Below are positions 1-6,838 of a stretch of 18,334 bases of DNA, one piece after another; position 1 is the first letter of the stretch, and each line of letters starts with the position of its first letter. The notes under the pieces were generated by a model. It worked only from the letters and a program-made list of their open reading frames with translations. It was not told where the DNA came from and did no database searches. The translations under genes were made by a program, and so were the position numbers. This DNA comes from Candidatus Izemoplasma sp. (GTDB lineage: Bacteria; Bacillota_I; Bacilli_A; Izemoplasmatales; Izemoplasmataceae), in assembly GCA_007123975.1 (NCBI GenBank), contig SLFZ01000002.1, forward strand, positions 1 to 18,334, in the 5' to 3' direction.

Positions 1-126
1 GAAGTATAGGGATAAAATGACACACTCCACAACGTTTGTTACTTCTTATTATAAGGGAGATTTCTAGCACTGAAAAGAAAGGAGAAGTATAGTAAATAGC
101 ACGATATTTATTATACAAGGGATACC
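1..126. promoter_or_regulatory. htpG leader region, promoter not resolved
   Basis: This AT-richer stretch has stops in all forward frames, so it holds no gene tail. It must contain the htpG promoter unless that lies further left. Candidate -10-like strings are TATAAG (50-55), TATAGT (88-93) and TATTAT (109-114), but none has a convincing -35 or the TGn extension seen at other promoters here. A small palindrome, CTTAT-T-ATAAG, lies at 45-55. GAAAAGAAAGG at 72-82 resembles the GAAAAGG element reported as needed for heat control of htpG in Bacillus subtilis; that link is only suggestive. No full CIRCE repeat is present. The ribosome binding site is AAGGGA at 117-122. Confidence 0.4.
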
Positions 127-2007
127 ATGGCCAAACGGAAATACTTTAAAACCGAATCGAAAAAACTGCTCGATCTCATGGTCAATTCAATCTACACACA
201 CAAAGACATCTTTTTACGCGAACTGATCTCCAACGCCAGCGACGCCATCGATCGCCGGCATTACCGCTCGTTAACGGACGACGCGGTGGAAGCAGCCGAT
301 GAGTACGCCATTGTCATCCACCGCGATGAATCGGCGCGCACGCTTGAAATCGCCGACAACGGCATCGGCCTCACCGAAGAAGAACTCATCAACAACCTCG
401 GCACGATCGCCGAAAGCGGATCCAAAGCGTTTTTGGAGAAACTCGAAAAACAACAAGACGTCGAGTTAATCGGACAGTTCGGCGTGGGCTTTTACAGCGC
501 CTTTATGGTTGCCCAGCGCGTCGACATTCTCACGCGTTCACCGTACAGCGAAACCGGTTACCGTTGGACCTCAACGGGCGAAGCGACCTACACCATTGAG
601 GAGGCTGACAAGGACGACATTGGCACCCGGATTATTTTACACCTGCGCCCTGACGATCAAGACAACGAAGAAACGTACTCCGACTACCTAAAAGAACACA
701 CCATCCGTCGCCTCGTCAAAAAGTACAGCGACTACGTGCGCTACCCAATCAAGACCGACGTCGTCAAAAAAGAAGACGACAAAGAAACAACCGTCACCGA
801 AACCTTGAACACGATGGTGCCGATCTGGAAAAAGGCGAAAGCCGACATCAAGGACGACGACCTCAACGATTTTTACAAACGTCAGTACCACGACTTTGAG
901 GACCCATTGCACACCATTCACACGAACGTCGAGGGGATGTTGACATACACCGCACTCGTGTTCATTCCAAAAAACCCACCCCAAGACTTCTACACCGACC
1001 AATTTGAAAAGGGCTTGCAGCTTTACTCAAAAGGCGTTTTCATCATGGACAAAAACAAAGACCTTATCCCCGATCATTTCCGCTTTGTGAAGGGGCTTGT
1101 CGATTCTGCGGATCTGTCGCTAAACATTTCACGTGAGATGCTGCAACACGACCGCCAACTGAAAAAAATCGCCGCGCACTTGGAAAAGAAAATCAAAAGC
1201 GAACTCGAAAAAATGCTGAAGCGTGACCGCGAGAAATACATCGAGTTTTACAACGCCTTCGGCAAAAACATCAAGTACGGCATCTACGACAACTTCGGTG
1301 CGAAGAAAGACCTCTTGCAAGAACTCGTGATGTTCAAAACCGACCAAAGCGACACCTACATTACCCTCGCCGAGTACCTCGAGCGGAAGAAAGACGATCA
1401 AAAAGCCATCTACTACGCCACCGGCTCAAGCCGCGCGCAAATCTTGAGTCAACCGCAACTCGACGCCGTCAAAGAAAAAGGCTACGAGGTATTGATGTTC
1501 ACCGACGAGATCGACGAGTTCATGGTTCAAATCATGCAGTCCTACCAAGACACACCGTTTAAGTCGCTCAAACAAAGCGAGTCCGACTTGCTCGATGACG
1601 AAAAAAAGGACGCCTTAAAAACCAAGGAAAAAGACCACAAAAAACTGCTTAAAGCCATCAAAAAAGCGCTCAAAGATCACGTCAAAGATGTCAAGCTTTC
1701 CGGCCGCCTCAAAGACGCGCCCGTCTGCTTGGTAAGCGGCGAAGGCTTGAGTTTAGAAATGGAGAAGGTGCTGAAAAACCTTCCCAACCAAGCCGGCATC
1801 AAAGCTGACCGAATCCTTGAGATTAACCCCGACCACGAACTCTTCACCGCGCTTTCGCGCATCCATGAGACCAACCCGGCTAAAATCGACGATTACGCCA
1901 ACTTGCTGTACCGTCAAGCGCTGCTCATTGAAGGCTATGACATTGACGACCCCGTTGATTTTTCCAACCGCATGGTAAAACTGATGCTCGAAGCCAGCGA
2001 AAAGTAA
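127..2007 (+). CDS. htpG: Molecular chaperone HtpG (bacterial Hsp90)
   Basis: Cytosolic ATP-dependent Hsp90 chaperone that works as a homodimer on partly folded client proteins. At 626 residues it is the normal bacterial length. The N-terminal GHKL ATPase domain shows RELISNASDAID (31-42), with the catalytic Glu and the Mg-binding Asn, then DNGIG (77-81), GTIAESGS (92-99), the glycine-rich lid GQFGVGFYSAF (116-126) and DIGTRIILHL (164-173). The middle domain carries SLNISREMLQHDRQLKKI, whose Arg belongs to the Hsp90 segment that contacts ATP. The C-terminal dimerisation domain follows; there is no MEEVD tail, as expected in bacteria. Residues just after the first motif (RRHYRSL) differ from the common KLRFLAL. 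The start is set by AAGGGA four bases upstream of ATG. It is monocistronic, ended by the terminator at 2017-2045. Confidence 0.97.
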   Translation: MAKRKYFKTESKKLLDLMVNSIYTHKDIFLRELISNASDAIDRRHYRSLTDDAVEAADEYAIVIHRDESARTLEIADNGIGLTEEELINNLGTIAESGSKAFLEKLEKQQDVELIGQFGVGFYSAFMVAQRVDILTRSPYSETGYRWTSTGEATYTIEEADKDDIGTRIILHLRPDDQDNEETYSDYLKEHTIRRLVKKYSDYVRYPIKTDVVKKEDDKETTVTETLNTMVPIWKKAKADIKDDDLNDFYKRQYHDFEDPLHTIHTNVEGMLTYTALVFIPKNPPQDFYTDQFEKGLQLYSKGVFIMDKNKDLIPDHFRFVKGLVDSADLSLNISREMLQHDRQLKKIAAHLEKKIKSELEKMLKRDREKYIEFYNAFGKNIKYGIYDNFGAKKDLLQELVMFKTDQSDTYITLAEYLERKKDDQKAIYYATGSSRAQILSQPQLDAVKEKGYEVLMFTDEIDEFMVQIMQSYQDTPFKSLKQSESDLLDDEKKDALKTKEKDHKKLLKAIKKALKDHVKDVKLSGRLKDAPVCLVSGEGLSLEMEKVLKNLPNQAGIKADRILEINPDHELFTALSRIHETNPAKIDDYANLLYRQALLIEGYDIDDPVDFSNRMVKLMLEASEK

Positions 2008-2016
2008 TTTCCACAC

Positions 2017-2045
2017 AAGCGCCAGGGTCACCTGGCGCTTTCTTT
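2017..2045 (+). terminator. Rho-independent terminator of htpG
   Basis: A perfect 10-bp stem, AAGCGCCAGG (2017-2026) paired with CCTGGCGCTT (2031-2040), encloses a GTCA loop and is followed by TCTTT. It lies ten bases after the htpG stop and overlaps the -35 region of the next gene's promoter. Confidence 0.85.
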
Positions 2046-2047
2046 CG

Positions 2048-2069
2048 TGCTATAATAAACCCGAGGTGA
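2048..2069 (+). promoter_or_regulatory. Extended -10 promoter and RBS of the amidohydrolase gene
   Basis: TGC-TATAAT (2048-2056) is a perfect extended -10. No -35 match is visible; that region falls inside the preceding terminator stem. Transcription should begin near 2063, where the ribosome binding site GAGGTGA (2063-2069) also begins, so the leader would be only about 10-12 bases. Confidence 0.75.
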
Positions 2070-2073
2070 GACC

Positions 2074-3609
2074 ATGCCCATCGCATACATCAACGCAAAC
2101 ATCCCATTTACCAAACACAACGCCTTCATCGTCGAAGATGGGCGCTTTACGTACGTCGGACGCAAAGCCGTCGCGCTCAAACAACCGATTGATAAAGTCA
2201 TCGACCTTGCCGATTACACCGTGCTACCCGGCTTTCACGATTCCCATATGCATGTTTTAGGCATCGGAAAATCGATGGCGATGCTCGACCTATCGACCGC
2301 CGCGTCGCATGACGCGCTCGCGGCACAACTTCGCGAGTCCTACGCCAATCCGATTGTCGGCCGAGGGTTTCATGAGAGTCAGTTTGACGAAGGCAAAAGC
2401 CCCGATAAGCGCCTTTTAAACGCCGTCTCCACCGAGGTTCCCATCGCCTTATATCGCGTCTGTGGTCACATGGCGATTGCCAACGATGCGGCCATCAAAC
2501 GCGCCCAAGCAGCCTCGTCGCCGCCGAAAGACGGCGTCGATATTGAGCGAGGCATCTTTAAAGAAGATGCCGTGCATTGGTTGATGGAAGGCGTTCTCAA
2601 GGCCGATGAAGCAACCATCGAAGCGCAAATCCTCGCCGCCCAAGCGCACCTTTTAGCCCAAGGCGTCACCGCCGTCGGCAGCGACGATTTTGCGATGTAC
2701 CCGTTGCCATTTGAAACGATTCTCGGTGTCTTTGAGCGCCTCGCGACGACAGGAAAGCTAAAACTTCGCGTCCTTGAACAAGCCAACCTGCCGTCCATCG
2801 AATCGCTCAAACGTTTCATCGACAAGGGCCACGTGAACCGTGAAATCGGTCGCTATCGGCTCGGTCCTTTGAAGCTGCTCGCCGACGGATCACTCGGTGC
2901 CCGCAGCGCCTACATGCGTGAGCCTTACGCCGACCAAGACACCCGCGGCATTCGCGTGTTTGACCCCGAGACGCTACGCACCCTGATCACCACCGCCAAC
3001 GACGCCGGCATGGACATCGCCATTCACGCCATCGGCGACGCGTGTGTCGACGATATTTTGGACGTCGTTGAAAGCATTCCGTGGGAGCGCCGACGACACC
3101 GCCGCCATTCCATCATCCACGCCCAGCTCGCCGCGCCCGATCAGATTGAACGCATGGTGCGGTTGAACGTCGGCGCGCAGACACAGCCGATATTCATCAA
3201 CTCAGACATCGCCGTCATCCACGACGCCATCGGCGAGCGCGCCCATCAAACCTACCTCTTTAAATCGATGGCGGACGCCGGCGTGCGCACAACGATTTCC
3301 ACCGACGCCCCCGTTGAAAGCGCTAACCCGTTTGAAAACCTCTATGTCGCCACCACAAGACGTTCGCTCAAACACCCAGAACGCGGCCCGTTCATACCAG
3401 AAGAGGCCTTTGATCTCAAAAGCGCGATCGACGCCTACACCCGTGTGCCCGCGTACTTTAGCCATCAAGAAAAAGACCTCGGGCAAATCAAGCGAGGTCA
3501 CCTCGCCGACTTTATCGTCGTCGATAACTTCGAGGATTTGCCGCGTGCCAAGGTGTTGAGCACCTACATCGAAGGCGAACGCGTCCACCATACCCCAAAA
3601 CAAGACTGA
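2074..3609 (+). CDS. YtcJ-type metal-dependent amidohydrolase
   Basis: Member of the amidohydrolase superfamily, YtcJ/AepA-like branch (511 residues, typical length). These enzymes hydrolyse C-N bonds with one or two metals in a TIM barrel; the substrate cannot be read from sequence. Visible metal-site motifs are GFHDSHMH (53-60, giving the HxH pair H58/H60), LKLLADGSLG (266-275), AIHAIGD (316-322, H318), SIIHAQ (346-351, H349) and STDAPVES (409-416, catalytic Asp D411). The branch-specific GRGFHESQFDEGKSP (96-110) is also present. A short beta-sandwich flanks the barrel: the N-terminal 50 residues plus the C-terminal GHLADFIVVD segment. No signal peptide is seen, so it is probably cytosolic. 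The start is fixed by GAGGTGA five bases upstream. It appears monocistronic and converges on the HD-GYP gene. An AepA-like regulatory role is sometimes annotated for this family but cannot be supported here. Confidence 0.9.
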   Translation: MPIAYINANIPFTKHNAFIVEDGRFTYVGRKAVALKQPIDKVIDLADYTVLPGFHDSHMHVLGIGKSMAMLDLSTAASHDALAAQLRESYANPIVGRGFHESQFDEGKSPDKRLLNAVSTEVPIALYRVCGHMAIANDAAIKRAQAASSPPKDGVDIERGIFKEDAVHWLMEGVLKADEATIEAQILAAQAHLLAQGVTAVGSDDFAMYPLPFETILGVFERLATTGKLKLRVLEQANLPSIESLKRFIDKGHVNREIGRYRLGPLKLLADGSLGARSAYMREPYADQDTRGIRVFDPETLRTLITTANDAGMDIAIHAIGDACVDDILDVVESIPWERRRHRRHSIIHAQLAAPDQIERMVRLNVGAQTQPIFINSDIAVIHDAIGERAHQTYLFKSMADAGVRTTISTDAPVESANPFENLYVATTRRSLKHPERGPFIPEEAFDLKSAIDAYTRVPAYFSHQEKDLGQIKRGHLADFIVVDNFEDLPRAKVLSTYIEGERVHHTPKQD

Positions 3610-3612
3610 TGC

Positions 3613-3642
3613 ATTAAAAACCGCGCCGTGGCGCGGTTTTTA
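3613..3642. terminator. Bidirectional terminator between convergent genes
   Basis: A nearly uninterrupted palindrome has 15-base arms (ATTAAAAACCGCGCC and its complement) around GT. A GC-rich core is flanked by A5 on one side and T5 on the other, so it can terminate both strands. The stop codon of the minus-strand HD-GYP gene (3640-3642) lies inside the right arm. Confidence 0.88.
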
Positions 3643-5673
3643 ATAGCTTCTTTGGTAATGCGATTCCAACCAACCATCCTCAAGCAGCTTGACGGCTGCG
3701 TCGGTGACTTCTGGGCAAAATTGCGTGCCACGGTGGCGCTTGATTTCTTCGATGATGGCGTCTTTGGCCATGCGGCGCCGGTAAGCGCGGTTGGTGGCCA
3801 TCGTCGTGATGGCGTCGGCCACGGCGATGATGCGCCCGCCAAGCGGAATGTCATCGCCCGCTAAGCCGTTGGGATAGCCTTCGCCGTTATGCCATTCGTG
3901 GTGATGACGAATCACCAAGGCGATGCGGCGCAGGTCGCGCTGCGAACTGACCGTATCGAAGCCGTAATGCACATGGGCTTTGACGGCGTCGTACTCTTCG
4001 GCGGTCAGCGATCCTTTTTTGTTGAGGGTTGAGGAGGAGACGCCGACCTTGCCGACGTCGTGAAGCAAGCCGGCCCAGTACAGTTCCTCGCGGTCTTGCT
4101 CGGGAATGCCAAGCGCGCTGGCAATCTGAGAGGTTAGTTCGGCAACGTCTTCACTATGGCCCTTCGTATAGGCATCAAACAGCTCTAAAGTTCGCACGAA
4201 GGAGATGGCGATTTCGTTTTTTAGACGGTTGCTTTGTGCGGCCAAATGGTTGCGCATAAATAGGCTTTGAAAGAGGTGGGCAAAGCGTTTGATGTTGGCG
4301 ATTTCAAGCGGCGAGAATCCGCTTTCGTCGGTTTTGTCGACGCCGATGGTGTAAGAAAGGTCGTTGGTTAATTGAAAACGGATTAGCGCACGGCTCTTTA
4401 CCGGTGCTTTTTCGTGCAATGCCATGAAGGCTTGACCATAAAGGGTCGCGAGGGATGCTTTGATGTTGTGTAGGAACGAGACGGCTTCAACGGCTTTGTT
4501 GGCTACGTCATGACACTCATAGAGAAACGGAACTTGCGTTGTTTTGTACACGTCGGCACGAAGCATGGTGATTTTGCCGTCTTCTTCGACGTAGCAATAA
4601 CCGGCCTTGGCCCCCCCGACAAGCCTTTTTGCGATGTCGAGCGCACGTGAAAACTCCTCGGTAAGCGACGTGCCTTCTGAATCGCGAATCATGTCTTTAG
4701 AAAACCTGAGCAGTTCGTAGACATCGTCAATCAAACGGTCGACCTGCTTGTTTTTCTCTGTGATTTGCTGCAGTTGTCCTTCCCGCATGTGCTTATGGCG
4801 GCGAATCCCAAACGTCATGCCATGCGCCACGACGGTAAACACCAAAAGGTTCGCATAAAAGCCGAGCAGCGACGGCTCAACGGGATGCGCTCGCACATAA
4901 AGGCTCGCGCCAACCAGCATCGTCAACGAGAAAAACACGATGGTTCGGAAATGGTAAAGCACGCCAATTAGCACATAAAAGAGCAGCAACATGTAGTAAT
5001 TGGACGCAAAATCAAAGGGGCCGATATGGTTGGTAAACAGCACCATCACGAGGATGTACGACACGGAAAATACAAGCAAAGGCACCGCTTCTAAGGGTTT
5101 TTCTATCCGGATGTCTTTGGGATCGAAGTGCTGAGCGATCAGGCCGAGCGGTGCCAAAAGCAACACGCTGAAGAAAATGCCGATAAAAAACGTCAACCAA
5201 TCAAAGCCGACGTTGCCGTCGGTGAAATCCAAAATGAAGTAGGTGAACGCATGCATCGATGCGCCGACAGCGGACATCAGCAGCAAGATGCCAACCGCCT
5301 TCAGCAACAAACACTGGAAAAAGCGGTTGTAAAGGTTGAGATAGTCTCCTCGTCGCCCACCACGGATCAGCAGTTCAACCACGAGAATCAGCGTCCCACT
5401 CAATAAAACCGATGCCACCGCGGCCTCGATGAAGGGTTGTTCAAAAACAAACATGCGGATGCTGAACTGACCTAAAAATGCGCCCCATAAAAGCGGGGCA
5501 TAGGTTCGTCGCCCGTGCAACGACGCCCAAACAAACGCCATGCCATAAACGGGTAAAAACGCCTGTGGCCCGGAGGCATAGACGTTAAAAAGAAAGCCGA
5601 TTTGCACGAGAATAACCGCCATCACGCCGATAAAAATCGACGACCCTTGATACCGATGACGCCACAAAACCAT
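3640..5673 (-). CDS. Membrane HD-GYP protein with MASE1-like and GAF-like domains, likely c-di-GMP phosphodiesterase
   Basis: Predicted membrane-bound signalling phosphodiesterase, 677 residues from the chosen start. Residues about 11-290 hold some eight to ten hydrophobic segments; the stretch near 38-70 (FLPVYGMAFVWASLHG then WGAFLG) resembles a MASE1 sensor. A short coiled coil (about 295-330) and a GAF-like region (about 335-470) follow. The C-terminal HD-GYP domain is complete: KGHSEDV (H506), LLHDVGK (H538-D539), YGFDTVS, HHHEWHNGEGYPNGL (590-604, GYP at 599-601) and AVADAITTM. These match active c-di-GMP-degrading enzymes. A longer frame reaches 5781, but the start used here has GGTGG upstream and follows the promoter at 5702-5710, which would otherwise lie inside the coding region. 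The sensed signal is unknown. It is divergent from the PhzF gene. Confidence 0.9.
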   Translation of the reverse strand: MVLWRHRYQGSSIFIGVMAVILVQIGFLFNVYASGPQAFLPVYGMAFVWASLHGRRTYAPLLWGAFLGQFSIRMFVFEQPFIEAAVASVLLSGTLILVVELLIRGGRRGDYLNLYNRFFQCLLLKAVGILLLMSAVGASMHAFTYFILDFTDGNVGFDWLTFFIGIFFSVLLLAPLGLIAQHFDPKDIRIEKPLEAVPLLVFSVSYILVMVLFTNHIGPFDFASNYYMLLLFYVLIGVLYHFRTIVFFSLTMLVGASLYVRAHPVEPSLLGFYANLLVFTVVAHGMTFGIRRHKHMREGQLQQITEKNKQVDRLIDDVYELLRFSKDMIRDSEGTSLTEEFSRALDIAKRLVGGAKAGYCYVEEDGKITMLRADVYKTTQVPFLYECHDVANKAVEAVSFLHNIKASLATLYGQAFMALHEKAPVKSRALIRFQLTNDLSYTIGVDKTDESGFSPLEIANIKRFAHLFQSLFMRNHLAAQSNRLKNEIAISFVRTLELFDAYTKGHSEDVAELTSQIASALGIPEQDREELYWAGLLHDVGKVGVSSSTLNKKGSLTAEEYDAVKAHVHYGFDTVSSQRDLRRIALVIRHHHEWHNGEGYPNGLAGDDIPLGGRIIAVADAITTMATNRAYRRRMAKDAIIEEIKRHRGTQFCPEVTDAAVKLLEDGWLESHYQRSY

Positions 5674-5701
5674 GCTTTCACCACCCATCGTTTCTAGCCA
5701 C

Positions 5702-5710
5702 ATTATACCA
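5702..5710 (-). promoter_or_regulatory. Extended -10 promoter of the HD-GYP gene
   Basis: On the minus strand this reads TGG-TATAAT, a perfect extended -10. The -35 region is weak. The predicted start of transcription near 5695 gives a leader of about 22 bases before the ATG at 5673, which supports the shorter protein start. Confidence 0.7.
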
Positions 5711-5763
5711 CACAAACCCACCATAAACTTTTCCAGCTTGCCGTTTATTTCCCTGCCGAGGTA

Positions 5764-5795
5764 TGATATAATGTTATTCACCCGTAAGAGGAGGG
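5764..5795 (+). promoter_or_regulatory. Extended -10 promoter and RBS of the PhzF-family gene
   Basis: TGA-TATAAT (5764-5772) is a perfect extended -10; TTTATT at 5744-5749 is a poor -35 with 17-base spacing. The ribosome binding site AGGAGGG (5789-5795) directly abuts the ATG at 5796 but lies six bases before the ATG at 5802, so the latter is preferred as the start. Confidence 0.7.
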
Positions 5796-5801
5796 ATGGT
5801 C

Positions 5802-6686
5802 ATGAGCCTAACCTTGTACCGCGTCAGCGCCTTTCCACGCGGAAACTTCGGCGGAAACGAAGCCGGGGTCGTGCTTGATGCACATGGGCTTACCGATACG
5901 CAAATGCTAGAAATTGCCAAGCGCGTTAATTTCTCGGAAACCGCGTTTGTTTTGCCGAGCGATTCGGCAGACTATCGTTTGCGCTATTTCAGCCCCACGG
6001 TCGAAGTGCCGCTTTGCGGCCACGCCACCATCGCCACGTTCAACCTAATGCGCAACCTCGACATGCTCATCAAAGACCATTACACCATCGAAACCAACGA
6101 AGGCATCCTCGACGTGCACATCCGCGAAGGAAACGTGACGATGCAAATGAAGAAACCGGTGTTCGATGAACCCTTGGACAAAGCCGAGGTCGCGAAGGCC
6201 TTAGACATCGATCCAAGCATCATCAACGACCTCCCTATTCAGGTCGTCTCAACCGGCATCCGTGAAATCTTTATGGGCGTTAACTCCCGCATCGCCCTCG
6301 AAAACCTCACCATACCCACAGAAAACATCGTCGCCCTTTGTCAACGCGTCAACGCCGAGGGGCTATACATCTACACATTCGAATCGGTCGAAGGCGGCCA
6401 CGCCCACGGACGCAACTTCATCCCGATGGTGGGGATTGTCGAAGAAAGCGCCACGGGCACCGCATCCGGCGCCTTGGCGTGTTACTTGAATAAACACCAC
6501 GACGAAAGCGTCACCGATTACGTCTTCGAACAAGGCTACACGATGTACAAACCCTCAAAAATTACCGTCTCGTTGAGAAAAGAAGGCGACACCATCACCG
6601 GCGTCTACGTCGGTGGGACGATGCGTCTCATTGATAAAATCCTAGGCTTTATGCCCAGCAGCGAAGACGTCGAAGTCTCAGCATAA
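5802..6686 (+). CDS. PhzF-family isomerase-like protein
   Basis: A 294-residue PhzF/diaminopimelate-epimerase-fold protein, normal family length, likely cytosolic and dimeric. PhzF itself isomerises a phenazine precursor; most members act on unknown small molecules, and no phenazine genes are present here. Family marks are the N-terminal FPRGNFGGNEAGVVL (11-25), NFSETAFV (43-50) with the catalytic acid E46, the CGHATIA motif (72-78), and EESATGTASGALACYL in the second lobe, matching the family's ATG-[ST]-AxG loop. The start follows from spacing: ATG 5802 is six bases from AGGAGGG, while ATG 5796 touches it. It is a single-gene unit closed by the terminator at 6690-6716, transcribed away from the HD-GYP gene. 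The substrate is not predictable. Confidence 0.9.
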   Translation: MSLTLYRVSAFPRGNFGGNEAGVVLDAHGLTDTQMLEIAKRVNFSETAFVLPSDSADYRLRYFSPTVEVPLCGHATIATFNLMRNLDMLIKDHYTIETNEGILDVHIREGNVTMQMKKPVFDEPLDKAEVAKALDIDPSIINDLPIQVVSTGIREIFMGVNSRIALENLTIPTENIVALCQRVNAEGLYIYTFESVEGGHAHGRNFIPMVGIVEESATGTASGALACYLNKHHDESVTDYVFEQGYTMYKPSKITVSLRKEGDTITGVYVGGTMRLIDKILGFMPSSEDVEVSA

Positions 6687-6689
6687 CCC

Positions 6690-6716
6690 AACGCCGCCTA
6701 TGCCGCGGCGTTTTTT
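6690..6716 (+). terminator. Rho-independent terminator of the PhzF-family gene
   Basis: Stem AACGCCGC (6690-6697) pairs with GCGGCGTT (6705-6712) around a seven-base loop; a run of six T's spans 6711-6716. It lies three bases after the stop codon. Confidence 0.82.
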
Positions 6717-6783
6717 GTTGTCTATTTCACGCCGATAGAGCGAAAAGGAAGAACACGGCGCATGCGATAATAGATGAAAAAAC

Positions 6784-6828
6784 CTTACACCAGCGCAAAG
6801 AAATGGTACAATATGAAGTAAGAGGGGG
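6784..6828 (+). promoter_or_regulatory. Promoter and RBS of the coiled-coil/cls/ABC operon
   Basis: CTTACA (6784-6789), a 17-base spacer and TGG-TACAAT (extended -10, 6804-6812) form the best two-part promoter in the window. A second extended -10-like string, TGC-GATAAT, lies upstream at 6763-6771. The ribosome binding site AGGGGG (6823-6828) is ten bases from ATG 6839 and only one from ATG 6830, so 6839 is taken as the start. The rest of the 152-base gap shows no gene. Confidence 0.68.
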
Positions 6829-6838
6829 TATGCGTTTT

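Noticed and set aside
63..71. TAGCACT, which resembles half of a CIRCE heat-shock operator
   Set aside because: The matching inverted half (GAGTGCTAA) is absent downstream.
5674..5781. Longer N-terminus for the HD-GYP protein
   Set aside because: It would include the -10 box within coding sequence and lacks a ribosome binding site; the shorter start has both signals correctly placed.
6803..6838. Earlier starts for the coiled-coil protein (ATG 6803 or 6830)
   Set aside because: 6803 precedes or overlaps the -10 box, and 6830 is only one base from the ribosome binding site.
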